NCBI RefSeq assembly: GCF_000349325.1
Contig: NC_020504.1
Span: forward strand, 8,102,326-8,166,325
Source of the DNA: Streptomyces davaonensis JCM 4913
Lineage (GTDB): Bacteria > Actinomycetota > Actinomycetes > Streptomycetales > Streptomycetaceae
DNA length: 64,000 nucleotides
Direction of reading: 5' to 3'
The position numbers and the translations under genes are program-made. This document shows, piece after piece, positions 43,709 through 51,859 of this stretch (position 1 is the stretch's first letter; every line of letters begins with the position of its first letter). A model generated the notes under the pieces. It saw only the letters and a program-made list of their open reading frames with translations. It did no database searches and had not been told where the DNA came from.

Positions 43709-44431
43709 ATGAGCGTGACAGGCGCGGGAACCCTGGACGTCCCCGACAGCGCCCTCGCCGACACTCTGCTGGACCGGCTCACCGCCGCCTACGGCGCCGC
43801 GGCCGACCCGGAGCGCGCCGGGTCCATGCGGGCGTACATGAAGGACGTGGCCCCCTTTCTCGGTCTCACCACGCCGCTCCGTCGCGCTCTGTCCCGCACG
43901 GTGCTGGAGGGCACGCCGAAGCCGGACGAGGCCGACTGCACGGCCGTCGCGCTGCGCTGCTGGCGGCTGCCCGAGCGGGAGTACCAGTACTTCGCCGTGG
44001 ACTATCTGCGCCGCCACGCCGGACGCTGCTCCTCCGCCTTCCTGCCGGTGACCCGGCACCTGGTCTCCACGGTCCCCTGGTGGGACACCGTCGACCTGCT
44101 CGCCGCCCATGTCGTCGGCGCCCTCGTCGCCGCGGACCCCAAGCTCACCGCCGACATGGACGCCTGGAGCGCGGACCAGGACCTCTGGATCGCCCGCACC
44201 GCCCTGCTCCACCAGCTCCGCTACAAGGAACACACCGACGCCGAGCGCCTCTTCACCTACTGCCTGCGCCAGTCCGCACACCCGGACTTCTTCATCCGCA
44301 AGGCGATCGGCTGGGCCCTGCGCGAGTACGCCAAGACCGACCCGGCGGCCGTACGGGACTTCCTCGCGCGGGAGAACGGACGCTTCGCGCCCCTGTCGGT
44401 GCGCGAAGCACTCAAGAACATCGGCGCCTGA
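43709..44431 (+). CDS. DNA alkylation repair protein (AlkD-like)
   Basis: 240 residues from ATG 43709 (leaderless start; ATG 43697 is possible). The HEAT-like repeats and AlkD motifs include MRAYMKDVAPFLGLTTPLRR, REYQYFAVDYLRRH, VSTVPWWDTVDLLAAHVVG (the WDxVD catalytic Asp region) and HPDFFIRKAIGWALREYAKTD. AlkD removes positively charged alkylated bases without flipping them. Highly conserved motifs support the call. Confidence 0.93.
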   Translation: MSVTGAGTLDVPDSALADTLLDRLTAAYGAAADPERAGSMRAYMKDVAPFLGLTTPLRRALSRTVLEGTPKPDEADCTAVALRCWRLPEREYQYFAVDYLRRHAGRCSSAFLPVTRHLVSTVPWWDTVDLLAAHVVGALVAADPKLTADMDAWSADQDLWIARTALLHQLRYKEHTDAERLFTYCLRQSAHPDFFIRKAIGWALREYAKTDPAAVRDFLARENGRFAPLSVREALKNIGA

Positions 44432-44495
44432 GGAACGACGGCGCCGGAACTCCCGTACCGGCGAAAACCATTCGACGTCGGACACCGCGTCGACG

Positions 44496-44609
44496 ATGAT
44501 CGACGTCATGTTCCGGCACGCCTTCGTCCTCGCAGCATCCGCGGTCGCGGATGCCCCGAAGGCTGCCGTCCCCGTCTTCCTGGCCGCTGTCGACGGCGCC
44601 CGAAGCTGA
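44496..44609 (+). CDS. Possible leader ORF upstream of tuf3 (low confidence)
   Basis: 37 residues from ATG 44496, [21 protein letters not shown] followed by a short hydrophobic end with a final ARS. It lies in the 269-bp gap before tuf3. Two TCGACGTC copies (about 44472 and 44500) flank its start. No clear ribosome site. It may be an untranslated leader or a small regulatory ORF for tuf3; the gap otherwise looks like a long 5' leader. Confidence 0.25.
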   Translation: MIDVMFRHAFVLAASAVADAPKAAVPVFLAAVDGARS

Positions 44610-44700
44610 CCCTCTCCGGATCGTCCGGCGGACCCCGCAGGGGGAGGGTCGGCCAGTCCCCGGGGTCCCACCGCCACTTCTGACGCTTCGAGGTACCGCC

Positions 44701-45870
44701 ATGTCCAAGACGGCTTACGTCCGCACCAAACCGCATCTCAACATCGGCACCATGGGCCATGTCGACCACGGCAAGACCACCCTGACCGCCGCCATCACCA
44801 AAGTCCTCGCCGAGCGCGGCTCCGGCACGTTCGTCCCGTTCGACCGTATCGACCGGGCGCCGGAGGAGGCCGCGCGCGGCATCACCATCAACATCGCGCA
44901 CGTCGAGTACGAGACCGACACCCGGCACTACGCGCACGTCGACATGCCGGGCCACGCCGACTACGTCAAGAACATGGTCACCGGCGCCGCGCAGCTCGAC
45001 GGGGCGATCCTCGTCGTCTCCGCGCTCGACGGGATCATGCCGCAGACCGCCGAACACGTGCTGCTCGCCCGGCAGGTGGGCGTCGACCACGTGGTCGTGG
45101 CGCTGAACAAGGCGGACGCGGCGGACGAGGAGCTGGTCGAACTCGTCGAGCTGGAGGTCCGCGACCTGCTCACCGCGCACGGGTACGGGGGCGACACGGC
45201 GCCTGTCGTGCGGGTCTCGGGGCTTCGCGCGCTGGAGGGGGACCCGAAGTGGACGGCCGCCGTCGAGGCGCTGCTGGACGCGGTGGACACGTACGTCCCC
45301 ATGCCGGAGCGGTATGTGGACGCGCCGTTCCTGTTGCCCGTCGAGAACGTGCTGACCATCACCGGTCGGGGGACCGTCGTCACGGGCGCCGTCGAGCGGG
45401 GCACGGTGCGGGTCGGTGACCGGGTCGATGTGCTCGGGGCCGGCCTGGAGACCGTCGTCACCGGTGTCGAGACCTTCGGGAAGCCGATGGAGGAGGCGCA
45501 GGCCGGGGACAACGTGGCGCTGCTGCTGCGGGGGGTGCCTCGGGACGCGGTCCGGCGTGGGCATGTTGTCGCGGCGCCGGGGAGTGTGGAGCCACGGCGG
45601 CGGTTCACGGCGCAGGTCTATGTGTTGTCGGCGCGTGAAGGTGGGCGTGCGACGCCGGTTTCCTCCGGTTATCGGCCGCAGTTCTATATCCGTACGGCGG
45701 ATGTGGTCGGGGACATCGATCTGGGGGAGGTCGCGGTGGCCCGGCCCGGGGAGACGGTCGCGATGACTGTTGAGCTGGGGCGGGAGGTTCCGCTGGAGCC
45801 GGGGCTCGGGTTCGCCATCCGTGAAGGGGGACGGACTGTCGGGGCGGGGACTGTGACAGCCGTGGTGTGA
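44701..45870 (+). CDS. tuf3: Elongation factor Tu, divergent second copy (EF-Tu3 type)
   Basis: 389 residues. GTPase motifs are intact: GHVDHGKT (19-26), [14 protein letters not shown] (DCPGHADY in normal EF-Tu), NKAD and SGLRAL (SALKAL normally). The three domains are complete, ending in [13 protein letters not shown]. Substitutions such as C-to-M in the DCPG motif and the SGLRAL motif set it apart from the ribosomal-operon EF-Tu and match the Streptomyces Tuf3 described as a stress-induced paralogue. No fus or rps genes adjoin it. Confidence 0.9.
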   Translation: MSKTAYVRTKPHLNIGTMGHVDHGKTTLTAAITKVLAERGSGTFVPFDRIDRAPEEAARGITINIAHVEYETDTRHYAHVDMPGHADYVKNMVTGAAQLDGAILVVSALDGIMPQTAEHVLLARQVGVDHVVVALNKADAADEELVELVELEVRDLLTAHGYGGDTAPVVRVSGLRALEGDPKWTAAVEALLDAVDTYVPMPERYVDAPFLLPVENVLTITGRGTVVTGAVERGTVRVGDRVDVLGAGLETVVTGVETFGKPMEEAQAGDNVALLLRGVPRDAVRRGHVVAAPGSVEPRRRFTAQVYVLSAREGGRATPVSSGYRPQFYIRTADVVGDIDLGEVAVARPGETVAMTVELGREVPLEPGLGFAIREGGRTVGAGTVTAVV

Positions 45871-45887
45871 GTTCCACGCGTTGTTTC

Positions 45888-45940
45888 GTGGGGGACTGCG
45901 GGCCGGTTGTGGCTGGTCACGCAGTTCCCCGCGCCCCTAC
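45888..45940. repeat. Streptomyces interspersed palindromic repeat
   Basis: The dyad GGGGGACTGCG (45890-45900) and CGCAGTTCCCC (45920-45930), one mismatch, is followed by GCGCCCC. It matches a palindromic unit widely dispersed between Streptomyces genes (GGGGAACTGCG...). Position directly after tuf3 suggests that it also serves as its terminator. Confidence 0.7.
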
Positions 45941-45970
45941 CCGGTGCCTCGCGCCACGCACAATAGAGGA

Positions 45971-46810
45971 GTGAACGAAGCTATCCCCGTCAGCCGTGCC
46001 GTCGATCACGGCTTCGCCAAGCTCATGCCCGATGTCGATCGGGAACGCGCCTGGCTGTTGACCGTCGACGGGGCTCCGCAGTCCTATGTCGATCTCGACG
46101 AACCGACTCATCTCGAGTTCGAGTACGCGCGGCGGCTCGGGCACGTGCTGGATGTCGTCGCGGAGCCGGGAACCGCCCTGGATGTGCTGCATCTCGGAGG
46201 TGGGGCGCTGACTCTGCCGCGGTATGTCGACGCCACCCGGCCCGGTTCACGGCAGGACGTCGTCGAGGCCGATCGGGGGCTGCTGGAGCTGGTCGTCGAG
46301 CAGCTGCCGGTGCCTGAGGGGATTCGGCTGCACCCTGGGGACGCGCGTGCCTGGCTGGAGGCGGCGCCCGATGACTTCGCCGATGTGCTCGTCGCCGATG
46401 TCTTCGGGGGATCCCGGGTTCCGGCGCAGTTCACCTCCCTCGCCTACGCTCGGGAGGCCGAGCGGGTGGTGCGCGGGACCGGCGTCTACCTCGCCAATCT
46501 GGCCGACGCCGCGCCCTTCGCCTTCCTGCGGTCCCAATTGGCCACCTTCGCGGCCGTGTTCGAGGAGCTGGCGCTGATCGCCGAGCCGGGGGTGCTGCGC
46601 GGGCGGCGGTTCGGGAACGCGGTGCTGGTGGCCTCGCACCAGCCGGTCGACCTCGCCGCCCTGACCCGGCTCACCGCCTCCGACGCCTTTCCGGCCCGGG
46701 TCGAACACGGGCCGGGGCTACGGGAGTTCATCGGCGGTGCGCGGCCGGTGCGGGACGAGGACGCCGTACCCTCACCCGAGCCCCCGGACGGGGCTTTCAG
46801 CATCGGCTGA
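45971..46810 (+). CDS. Spermidine-synthase-like methyltransferase-fold protein
   Basis: 279 residues from GTG 45971. The Rossmann SAM-binding fold has LDVLHLGGGALTLPRYV (about 67-84), VVEADRGLLELVVEQL, and the acidic motif DDFADVLVADVFGGSRVPAQFTS. The N-terminus QSYVDLDEPTHLEFEY matches spermidine-synthase-like proteins, in which the polyamine Asp residues are often altered. It may be a non-polyamine aminopropyltransferase homologue. It overlaps the MFS gene tail-to-tail by 39 bp. Confidence 0.85.
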   Translation: MNEAIPVSRAVDHGFAKLMPDVDRERAWLLTVDGAPQSYVDLDEPTHLEFEYARRLGHVLDVVAEPGTALDVLHLGGGALTLPRYVDATRPGSRQDVVEADRGLLELVVEQLPVPEGIRLHPGDARAWLEAAPDDFADVLVADVFGGSRVPAQFTSLAYAREAERVVRGTGVYLANLADAAPFAFLRSQLATFAAVFEELALIAEPGVLRGRRFGNAVLVASHQPVDLAALTRLTASDAFPARVEHGPGLREFIGGARPVRDEDAVPSPEPPDGAFSIG

Positions 46811-48061
46811 GGGCTGTTCGGCGGCCGACGTGACGTGTTTTGTACGGCGGCGCAGGTTCCGTACGTCCGGGACGCACAGCACGGCCGCCGTCATCACGAC
46901 GATCAGCACGGCGCAGCCCCACAGTGCCGGGGTCCGGCCGAACGACGACTCCGCCGGGCCCGCGAGAGCGGTCGCCAGCGGCACCAGGGCGACCGAGCCG
47001 AACCAGTCGTAGGCGGCGACCCGGGAGAGCTTGTCCTCCGGGATCTCCTGGTGGAGGGCGGTCATCCAGCTGACGCCGAAGACCTCCAGGGTCACGCCGG
47101 TGACGAACATCACCGCGCACAGGACCCCTACCGAGGTCGGGATCGCGAGGGCGGCGGAGGGCAGGGCCAGCGGGAAGACGCACAGGGTGCCGGCGAGCAG
47201 CAGTCGGCGCGGCTTCCAGCGGGTCATCAGCAGGGCGCCCGCGACCGTGCCCGCGCCGAAGAAGCCGAGCGCCAGGCCCCAGGGTCCGGCGCCGCCCAGG
47301 TGGTCCCGGGCGACGAGCGGGCCGTAGACCGCGTCCGCGGCGGCCACCACGGCGTTCGCGACGGAGAACTGCACGACGACCGCCCACAGCCAGGTCCGGC
47401 CGGTGAACTCCCGCCAGCCCTCGCGGAGGTCGGCGAGGAGGCCGCCGCCCGGGGCGCGTGGCGCGATGTGACCGACGTCGAGGAAGGCGCGCAGCGATCC
47501 GGCGACGGCGAAGGCGACCGCGTCCGCCGCGAGCACCCAGCCGGGACCGATCGCGGCGACCATCGCACCGCCGAGGGCGGCGCCGCCCACCGCCGCGCCC
47601 TGCATGGCCATCCGGAAGACCGCGAAGGCGCGGCTGGCCTGCTCGCCGCTCACCGTGGACAGCAGCATGCCCTCGGCGGCGGGGGAGAAGAACGCGTGGC
47701 CGGTGCCGCCGAGCGCGGTGAGCAGCATCATCTGCCACAGCTGCGGCTCGCCGGTCAGCACCAGCAGCGCGAAGGCACCCTGGGACGTGCAGTTCAGGGC
47801 GTTGGCCGCGACCATCACCCGGTGCCGGGGCAGCCGGTCCGCGACCGCGCCGCCGATCAGCAGGAACAGCACCAGCGGCAGGGTGCGGGCCGCCGCCACC
47901 AGGCCCACGTCGCCGCCGTCGCCGCCCGTCTCCAGCACGGCGAACGCGGCGGCGATGAGCGCGCCGTGACTGCCGAGGTTGGTGACGACCGCGGCGGCGG
48001 TCAGCAGCGAGTAGTTGCGGCCCGCCCAGGTGGGGCGGCGGAGGGGGGCGGTGGGCTTCAC
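46772..48061 (-). CDS. MFS transporter
   Basis: 429 residues from GTG 48061; the predicted promoter (-10 GATAGT at 48068-48073 on the minus strand) puts the transcript start at about the GTG, so a leaderless mRNA is likely. Twelve helices with the MFS A-like motif IGGAVADRLPRHRVMV. It resembles enterobactin-exporter/multidrug-type MFS proteins. Direct neighbours give no substrate clue. Confidence 0.9.
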   Translation of the reverse strand: MKPTAPLRRPTWAGRNYSLLTAAAVVTNLGSHGALIAAAFAVLETGGDGGDVGLVAAARTLPLVLFLLIGGAVADRLPRHRVMVAANALNCTSQGAFALLVLTGEPQLWQMMLLTALGGTGHAFFSPAAEGMLLSTVSGEQASRAFAVFRMAMQGAAVGGAALGGAMVAAIGPGWVLAADAVAFAVAGSLRAFLDVGHIAPRAPGGGLLADLREGWREFTGRTWLWAVVVQFSVANAVVAAADAVYGPLVARDHLGGAGPWGLALGFFGAGTVAGALLMTRWKPRRLLLAGTLCVFPLALPSAALAIPTSVGVLCAVMFVTGVTLEVFGVSWMTALHQEIPEDKLSRVAAYDWFGSVALVPLATALAGPAESSFGRTPALWGCAVLIVVMTAAVLCVPDVRNLRRRTKHVTSAAEQPSADAESPVRGLG

Positions 48062-48067
48062 CTCGCG

Positions 48068-48126
48068 ACTATCACCGGGGCGGGGCCGACTTGCCAAGTC
48101 GAATTCCTGTGCGTTATCGGCCCCGC
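48068..48126 (-). promoter_or_regulatory. MFS promoter with palindromic operator, and hairpin terminator
   Basis: On the minus strand: -35 TTGGCA (48097-48092), 18-bp spacer, -10 GATAGT (48073-48068), then 6 bp to the MFS GTG. The -35 lies inside a palindrome GACTTG-C-CAAGTC (48088-48100), a likely repressor site. A 10-bp stem (48080-48089 with 48117-48126, arm GCGGGGCCGA) also spans the region and could terminate the gene upstream at 48136. Confidence 0.6.
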
Positions 48127-48135
48127 GACCTGCTG

Positions 48136-49146
48136 TTACGTGTCGGTCGGCATGGCCTCGGTGAGGCGTACGGTGCTCAGGATCTTCTGGATCGTCTCCT
48201 CCGAGATCTCCTCCTTGACGCCCTTGGCGCCGAAGAGGTTCCAGGTGACGTAGTCGCCCGCGCCGTTCTCGAACGCGAAGGTGATCGCCTTGCCCTCGCT
48301 GTCGCACTTGCCGTTCTGCGGGGTGTTCTCCGAGTGGGCGGTGGCGACACTGCCCTCGATGCCGGAGGTGGTGGTGTACGGCTTGGGCTTGTCGTACTTC
48401 ACGCTCTTGCGGTCCGGCTGGGTGTAGCCGCCGAAGATCCACCACGGCACGCGGGTCTCCGCGGCCTCGTCCAGGTCCTTGGCGCCGCTCTCGCCGCGGG
48501 TGCCGGCGGTGACCAGCGCGGTGTCCTCGGTGCGGCCGTCCTTGTCGGAGTCGACCGTGCACCACTTGGACTTGAGGTAGGCGGGAGCGGTGACGGTGGT
48601 GCGGTCGAGCTTGCCGTCCTTCTCCTCCCACTCGAAGCCCACGCTGGTGTCGGCGCTGTCGATCTCCCAGTCGGCGGGCACGTCGAACATCGTGCCGAAG
48701 CGCGGGTTGACGACGACCTTCCAGCCCTCGACGGTCGGCTTCAGCTCGTCATTGCCGCGCGATTCCCCGGATTCGGTCGGGCTCGGCTCGGACGACTTGC
48801 TCACGGTCGGGCTCGGGGAGGACTTGCCGTCCGCCTTGTCGTCCTTGTCGCCGTTGCCCAGCACCAGGAAGCCGGTGACTCCGGCGGCCACGACCACGGC
48901 AGTGGCCGCCACGATCGCGACCAGCTTGGTCCGGTTGCCGCCGCCACCGCCCGTCGGCGACGGAGCCCCCACCGCGGTCTGCGCGCCCCACTCCGGCTGC
49001 CCCTGGGGCTGCTGGGTATAGGGGTTGGGCTGCTGATAGCCCGGCTGCTGATACGGATTCGGCTGCTGGTACCCCGGCTGCTGGTAGGGATTGTTCTGCT
49101 GCTGCGGGTTCTGCTCGCCCCCGGGCGGCTGCTGTCCTGGCCACAT
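48136..49146 (-). CDS. Membrane-anchored hypothetical protein with Pro/Gln-Tyr repeats
   Basis: 336 residues from ATG 49146. Residues 1-50 are Q/P/Y repeats (NPYQQPGYQQP, repeated about three times); a single membrane helix follows (about 74-97, LVAIVAATAVVVAAGVTGFLVLG); then an acidic Ser/Pro linker and a 200-residue extracellular domain with WKVVVNPRFGTMFDVPADWEIDSAD and GDYVTWNLFGAKGVKEEI. This is a type II membrane topology with a cytoplasmic disordered N-terminus. Common in Streptomyces; function not known to me. Confidence 0.8.
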   Translation of the reverse strand: MWPGQQPPGGEQNPQQQNNPYQQPGYQQPNPYQQPGYQQPNPYTQQPQGQPEWGAQTAVGAPSPTGGGGGNRTKLVAIVAATAVVVAAGVTGFLVLGNGDKDDKADGKSSPSPTVSKSSEPSPTESGESRGNDELKPTVEGWKVVVNPRFGTMFDVPADWEIDSADTSVGFEWEEKDGKLDRTTVTAPAYLKSKWCTVDSDKDGRTEDTALVTAGTRGESGAKDLDEAAETRVPWWIFGGYTQPDRKSVKYDKPKPYTTTSGIEGSVATAHSENTPQNGKCDSEGKAITFAFENGAGDYVTWNLFGAKGVKEEISEETIQKILSTVRLTEAMPTDT

Positions 49147-49267
49147 GGGCAGCAACCCTAGCGGCGCCAGGGACACGATTCGGTCACCGGGGCTTGTCAG
49201 GGACGTAGCAATCACGATCCCGCCACGACGGTGGCCAGCCGAGGCTACTCGTGGGTAACATGCCGCC

Positions 49268-49720
49268 ATGAGCGCAGATCAGATGTCTATCGGCGAGCTG
49301 CTCGCCGCCACCGTGCCGATGGTTCGGACGCTGAACCTGGAGTATCGGGAGACCAGCCCGGAGAAGGCCGTGCTGGTGCTGCCCGACCAGAGCGAGTACC
49401 GCAACCACGTCGGTGGGCCGCACGCCGGCGCGATGTTCACGCTGGGCGAGTCGGCCAGTGGTGCCATCGTGCTCGCGGCCTTCGGGGACCAATTGTCCCG
49501 GGCGGTGCCGCTGCCGGTGACCGCGGAGATCGCGTTCAAGAAGATCGCCCTCGGACCGGTCACGGCCACCGCGACGCTGGGTCGGCCGATCGCCGAGGTC
49601 GTCGCCGAACTCGACTCGGGCCGGCGCCCGGAGTTCCCGGTGGCGGTCGCCATTCAGCGGGAGGACGGCGCGGTCACCACCGAGATGACGGTGGTGTGGA
49701 CGCTGCGCCCCAACGGCTGA
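49268..49720 (+). CDS. Hotdog-fold thioesterase (DUF4442/PaaI-like)
   Basis: 150 residues. The hotdog signature is RNHVGGPHAGAMFTLGESASGAIVL with a helix that packs on a sheet, then AEIAFKKIALGPVTATATL. It lacks the clear catalytic Asp of classical PaaI, but the HxGA region is preserved. Probably hydrolyses an acyl-CoA. Terminator follows 14 bp after the stop. Confidence 0.87.
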   Translation: MSADQMSIGELLAATVPMVRTLNLEYRETSPEKAVLVLPDQSEYRNHVGGPHAGAMFTLGESASGAIVLAAFGDQLSRAVPLPVTAEIAFKKIALGPVTATATLGRPIAEVVAELDSGRRPEFPVAVAIQREDGAVTTEMTVVWTLRPNG

Positions 49721-49733
49721 GCGACACAGCTCG

Positions 49734-49762
49734 AAGGAGGGTCCCTGACCGGGGCCCTCCTT
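49734..49762 (+). terminator. Terminator after the thioesterase gene
   Basis: A 12-bp stem with one G-T pair: AAGGAGGG (49734-49741) plus TCCC with GGGG and CCCTCCTT (49751-49762). Loop TGACC. It is followed by TTTGTCATTT, giving a U-rich tail. Confidence 0.75.
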
Positions 49763-49997
49763 TGTCATTTCTGGAGATTTCGTGTGCCGATCGCCGTGCC
49801 GTGCACACAACTTGGGAATGGTTCGGACTGGAAGTTCGAATGCCGGTACGGATACCGGCGGTAACTATTCTGCATTCCTTGGGCCTTGAATCGCGGTCGG
49901 TCGAACTCCTTGTTACCTGCGAGTCAGTTGTGCGAAAGTGAGCGCCCCCTGACGGCCATTCCTGCTGTCGTCCAGCGGCTTGGAAGGAAATGGTTCA
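49763..49997 (+). promoter_or_regulatory. AT-richer leader with palindrome before the sigma/lectin fusion gene
   Basis: 235 bp with lower GC than its surroundings. A perfect 7-bp inverted repeat GCCGGTA-CGGA-TACCGGC lies at 49842-49859. ECF-type promoter-like elements (GGAAT near 49815, CGAAT near 49837) are present but not decisive. The region probably carries the promoter of the 49998 gene and may be self-regulated. Confidence 0.45.
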
Positions 49998-51644
49998 GTG
50001 TCATCCCCCCACCCCCCACGCCCCCCGTACCCACCCAGGCCCGGAGTGAGCCCCACTGACTCCGATCGCGATCTCGTCGCCCGCATCGGACCGCCCGGCA
50101 CCGCCGCCGACGGTGTTCCGCTGCTGATGGCGCGGCACTGGCGGGCCGTCCACGAGTACGCCGTGATCTGCCTGGCCGCGACCGGAAGCCTCGCCCTGAT
50201 GGTGACCGCGGCCGCCTTTCACCGGGTGCTCGGCAAACCGTCGGGCGACGCACTGCGCCCTCAACTCCTCATGGCCGTACGGGAAACGGTCAAGGAGTGG
50301 GCGGCGGACGAAAGAATTTCCGCTGTACTGCCGGAACTCCGCAAAACGACCGGCGCGCGCGGGCTGCGTGCGGCGAGGTCGGTGACATCGGAAAGACGTC
50401 GGCTCGCCGAGCGTGCGTTCCAGGCTCTTCCGGGCGCTTCACAATGCCTGTTGTGGCATACCGAGGTCGAGGGGGAACCGATAACCGTACCGGCCGGTCT
50501 GCTCGGTGTCGACACCGTCACCGCGCGGGCCGCACTGGAGCAGGCGCGCGAGCAATTCCGCACCGCCTGTGTCCGCGCCCACCATGAACTCGCCCCCACC
50601 CGGGAATGCCGCTACTACAACCGCCTCCTCGATGTCCCGATCCGCCGGGGCGGCTCTCTTCTCCCCGATGTCCAGCGGCACTTGACGGAGTGCCGCTACT
50701 GCCGACACGCCGCCGAACAGCTCAGCCATTTCGAGGGCGGCCTGGAGGAACTGCTCGCCGAGACGGTCCTCGGCTGGGGCGCCCGGCGCTATCTGGAGTC
50801 GCGCCCCGGTCGTGCTCCGGAGCACCCCGGGCGGCCCGCGCTGTCCCGCGGCGGACGCCACCGGCCCGCCCGGGCGCGGCCGTTGGTCCTGCCCCGCGGC
50901 CGGACGAGGGTCGTCGTCGGGGTCGGTCTGACCAGCCTCGCCCTCCTCGCCACCGTGCTGGTGAACCGCGGTTGGTCCGATGACAACGGTGTCCCCGACG
51001 CGCACGCCACCTGGGGTGCCCCGAGCGCCGTCACTGCTGCCGCGACGCCCGACCCCGCCGCGCAGAGCGGCACCGGCGAACTCGGCCGCGGCCGCCTCCG
51101 CAACCTCGGCACCGGGCTCTGCCTCGACCTCCAGGGCGGAGTGCCCCGGGCCGGTGCGGCGACCGTGCTCGCGGGGTGCTCGGCCGCCGGATCGCAGCAG
51201 TGGTCGTACCGGGACGACGGTCTGCTCCGCAGCGGCGCCGACCCCGGGCTCTGTCTGGACTCCCACGCCGACGACGGGCTCGTCCTGCTCGCCGACTGCC
51301 TGGTCCACGCCGGCGAGGCGCGCTACGACCTCACCGTCCACGGTGAACTCCTGCTCCGCGGCGACGAGGACCGGGCCGTGGCGCCCGGCGCCGACGAACG
51401 GGACGTGACCGTCGCCGAACGGGACGGATCCGCGAGCCAGCGCTGGCAGCTCGGCGGTGAGGCGAGCACCGAGCCGAAGAAGGCCGAGGAAGGACAGGAA
51501 CCGTACGAGACGCGCGTCGCCCAGGTCGACGAGCGTGCAGAACCTGAACCCGCCGAGCCGAAGGGGCCGGTCACACAGGCCGCGGCCGACGCGCTGGACA
51601 CGGTCTCCGCGGTCACCGAACCGCTCGGCACGCTCCTCTCCTGA
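49998..51644 (+). CDS. Sigma-like / zinc-finger / ricin-lectin fusion membrane protein
   Basis: 548 residues from GTG 49998 (AAGGAAA upstream; the TTG at 49980 is less likely). Domain order: an ECF sigma-like region 2 (SDRDLVARIG...RHWRAVHEYAVICL, about 20-60); a sigma region 4-like block (ALPGASQCLLWHTEVEGEP to ALEQAREQFR, about 140-195); a zinc-binding anti-sigma motif HxxxCxxC in HLTECRYCRHAAEQL (about 226-240); a membrane helix (about 305-322, VVVGVGLTSLALLATVLV); and an outer ricin-B-type beta-trefoil with QQW and QRW motifs (about 355-480). A long acidic tail follows. Such fusions of sigma and anti-sigma parts with a lectin are seen in Streptomyces genomes, but no function is established. 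Confidence 0.82.
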   Translation: MSSPHPPRPPYPPRPGVSPTDSDRDLVARIGPPGTAADGVPLLMARHWRAVHEYAVICLAATGSLALMVTAAAFHRVLGKPSGDALRPQLLMAVRETVKEWAADERISAVLPELRKTTGARGLRAARSVTSERRRLAERAFQALPGASQCLLWHTEVEGEPITVPAGLLGVDTVTARAALEQAREQFRTACVRAHHELAPTRECRYYNRLLDVPIRRGGSLLPDVQRHLTECRYCRHAAEQLSHFEGGLEELLAETVLGWGARRYLESRPGRAPEHPGRPALSRGGRHRPARARPLVLPRGRTRVVVGVGLTSLALLATVLVNRGWSDDNGVPDAHATWGAPSAVTAAATPDPAAQSGTGELGRGRLRNLGTGLCLDLQGGVPRAGAATVLAGCSAAGSQQWSYRDDGLLRSGADPGLCLDSHADDGLVLLADCLVHAGEARYDLTVHGELLLRGDEDRAVAPGADERDVTVAERDGSASQRWQLGGEASTEPKKAEEGQEPYETRVAQVDERAEPEPAEPKGPVTQAAADALDTVSAVTEPLGTLLS

Positions 51645-51650
51645 CGCACA

Positions 51651-51674
51651 GGGCCACCCCGGTCGGGGTGGCCC
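51651..51674 (+). terminator. Terminator after the fusion gene
   Basis: A perfect 10-bp stem (GGGCCACCCC at 51651-51660 with 51665-51674), loop GGTC, followed by TCTTTGTT. Confidence 0.8.
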
Positions 51675-51689
51675 TCTTTGTTGAACTCA

Positions 51690-51718
51690 TTGACACGAGT
51701 CACCTCCGGTCCTACGTT
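51690..51718 (+). promoter_or_regulatory. Sigma-70 (HrdB)-type promoter of the GH3 operon
   Basis: Consensus -35 TTGACA (51690-51695), 17-bp spacer, -10 TACGTT (51713-51718). It predicts a 5' leader of about 135 bp before the GH3 ATG (51860). No operator-like palindrome is obvious in the leader. Confidence 0.65.
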
Positions 51719-51859
51719 TCCGACGCGCCGGTGGCGTTTCTCGCGGGGTGTCAAGTCCGGTGGGCGCATAGTGCGTTCAGAGGGCGAACACAGACCGGGG
51801 CGCCGTCGCGCATGCGGTTCACATCGTCGTGCCCGCACACCGAAGGAGTGACGGCTGTC

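Noticed and set aside
46835..48253. Plus-strand 472-codon open frame opposite the MFS gene
   Set aside because: Composition is Gly/Arg/Gln/His-rich and it starts and ends within other genes; the minus-strand MFS helices are clear.
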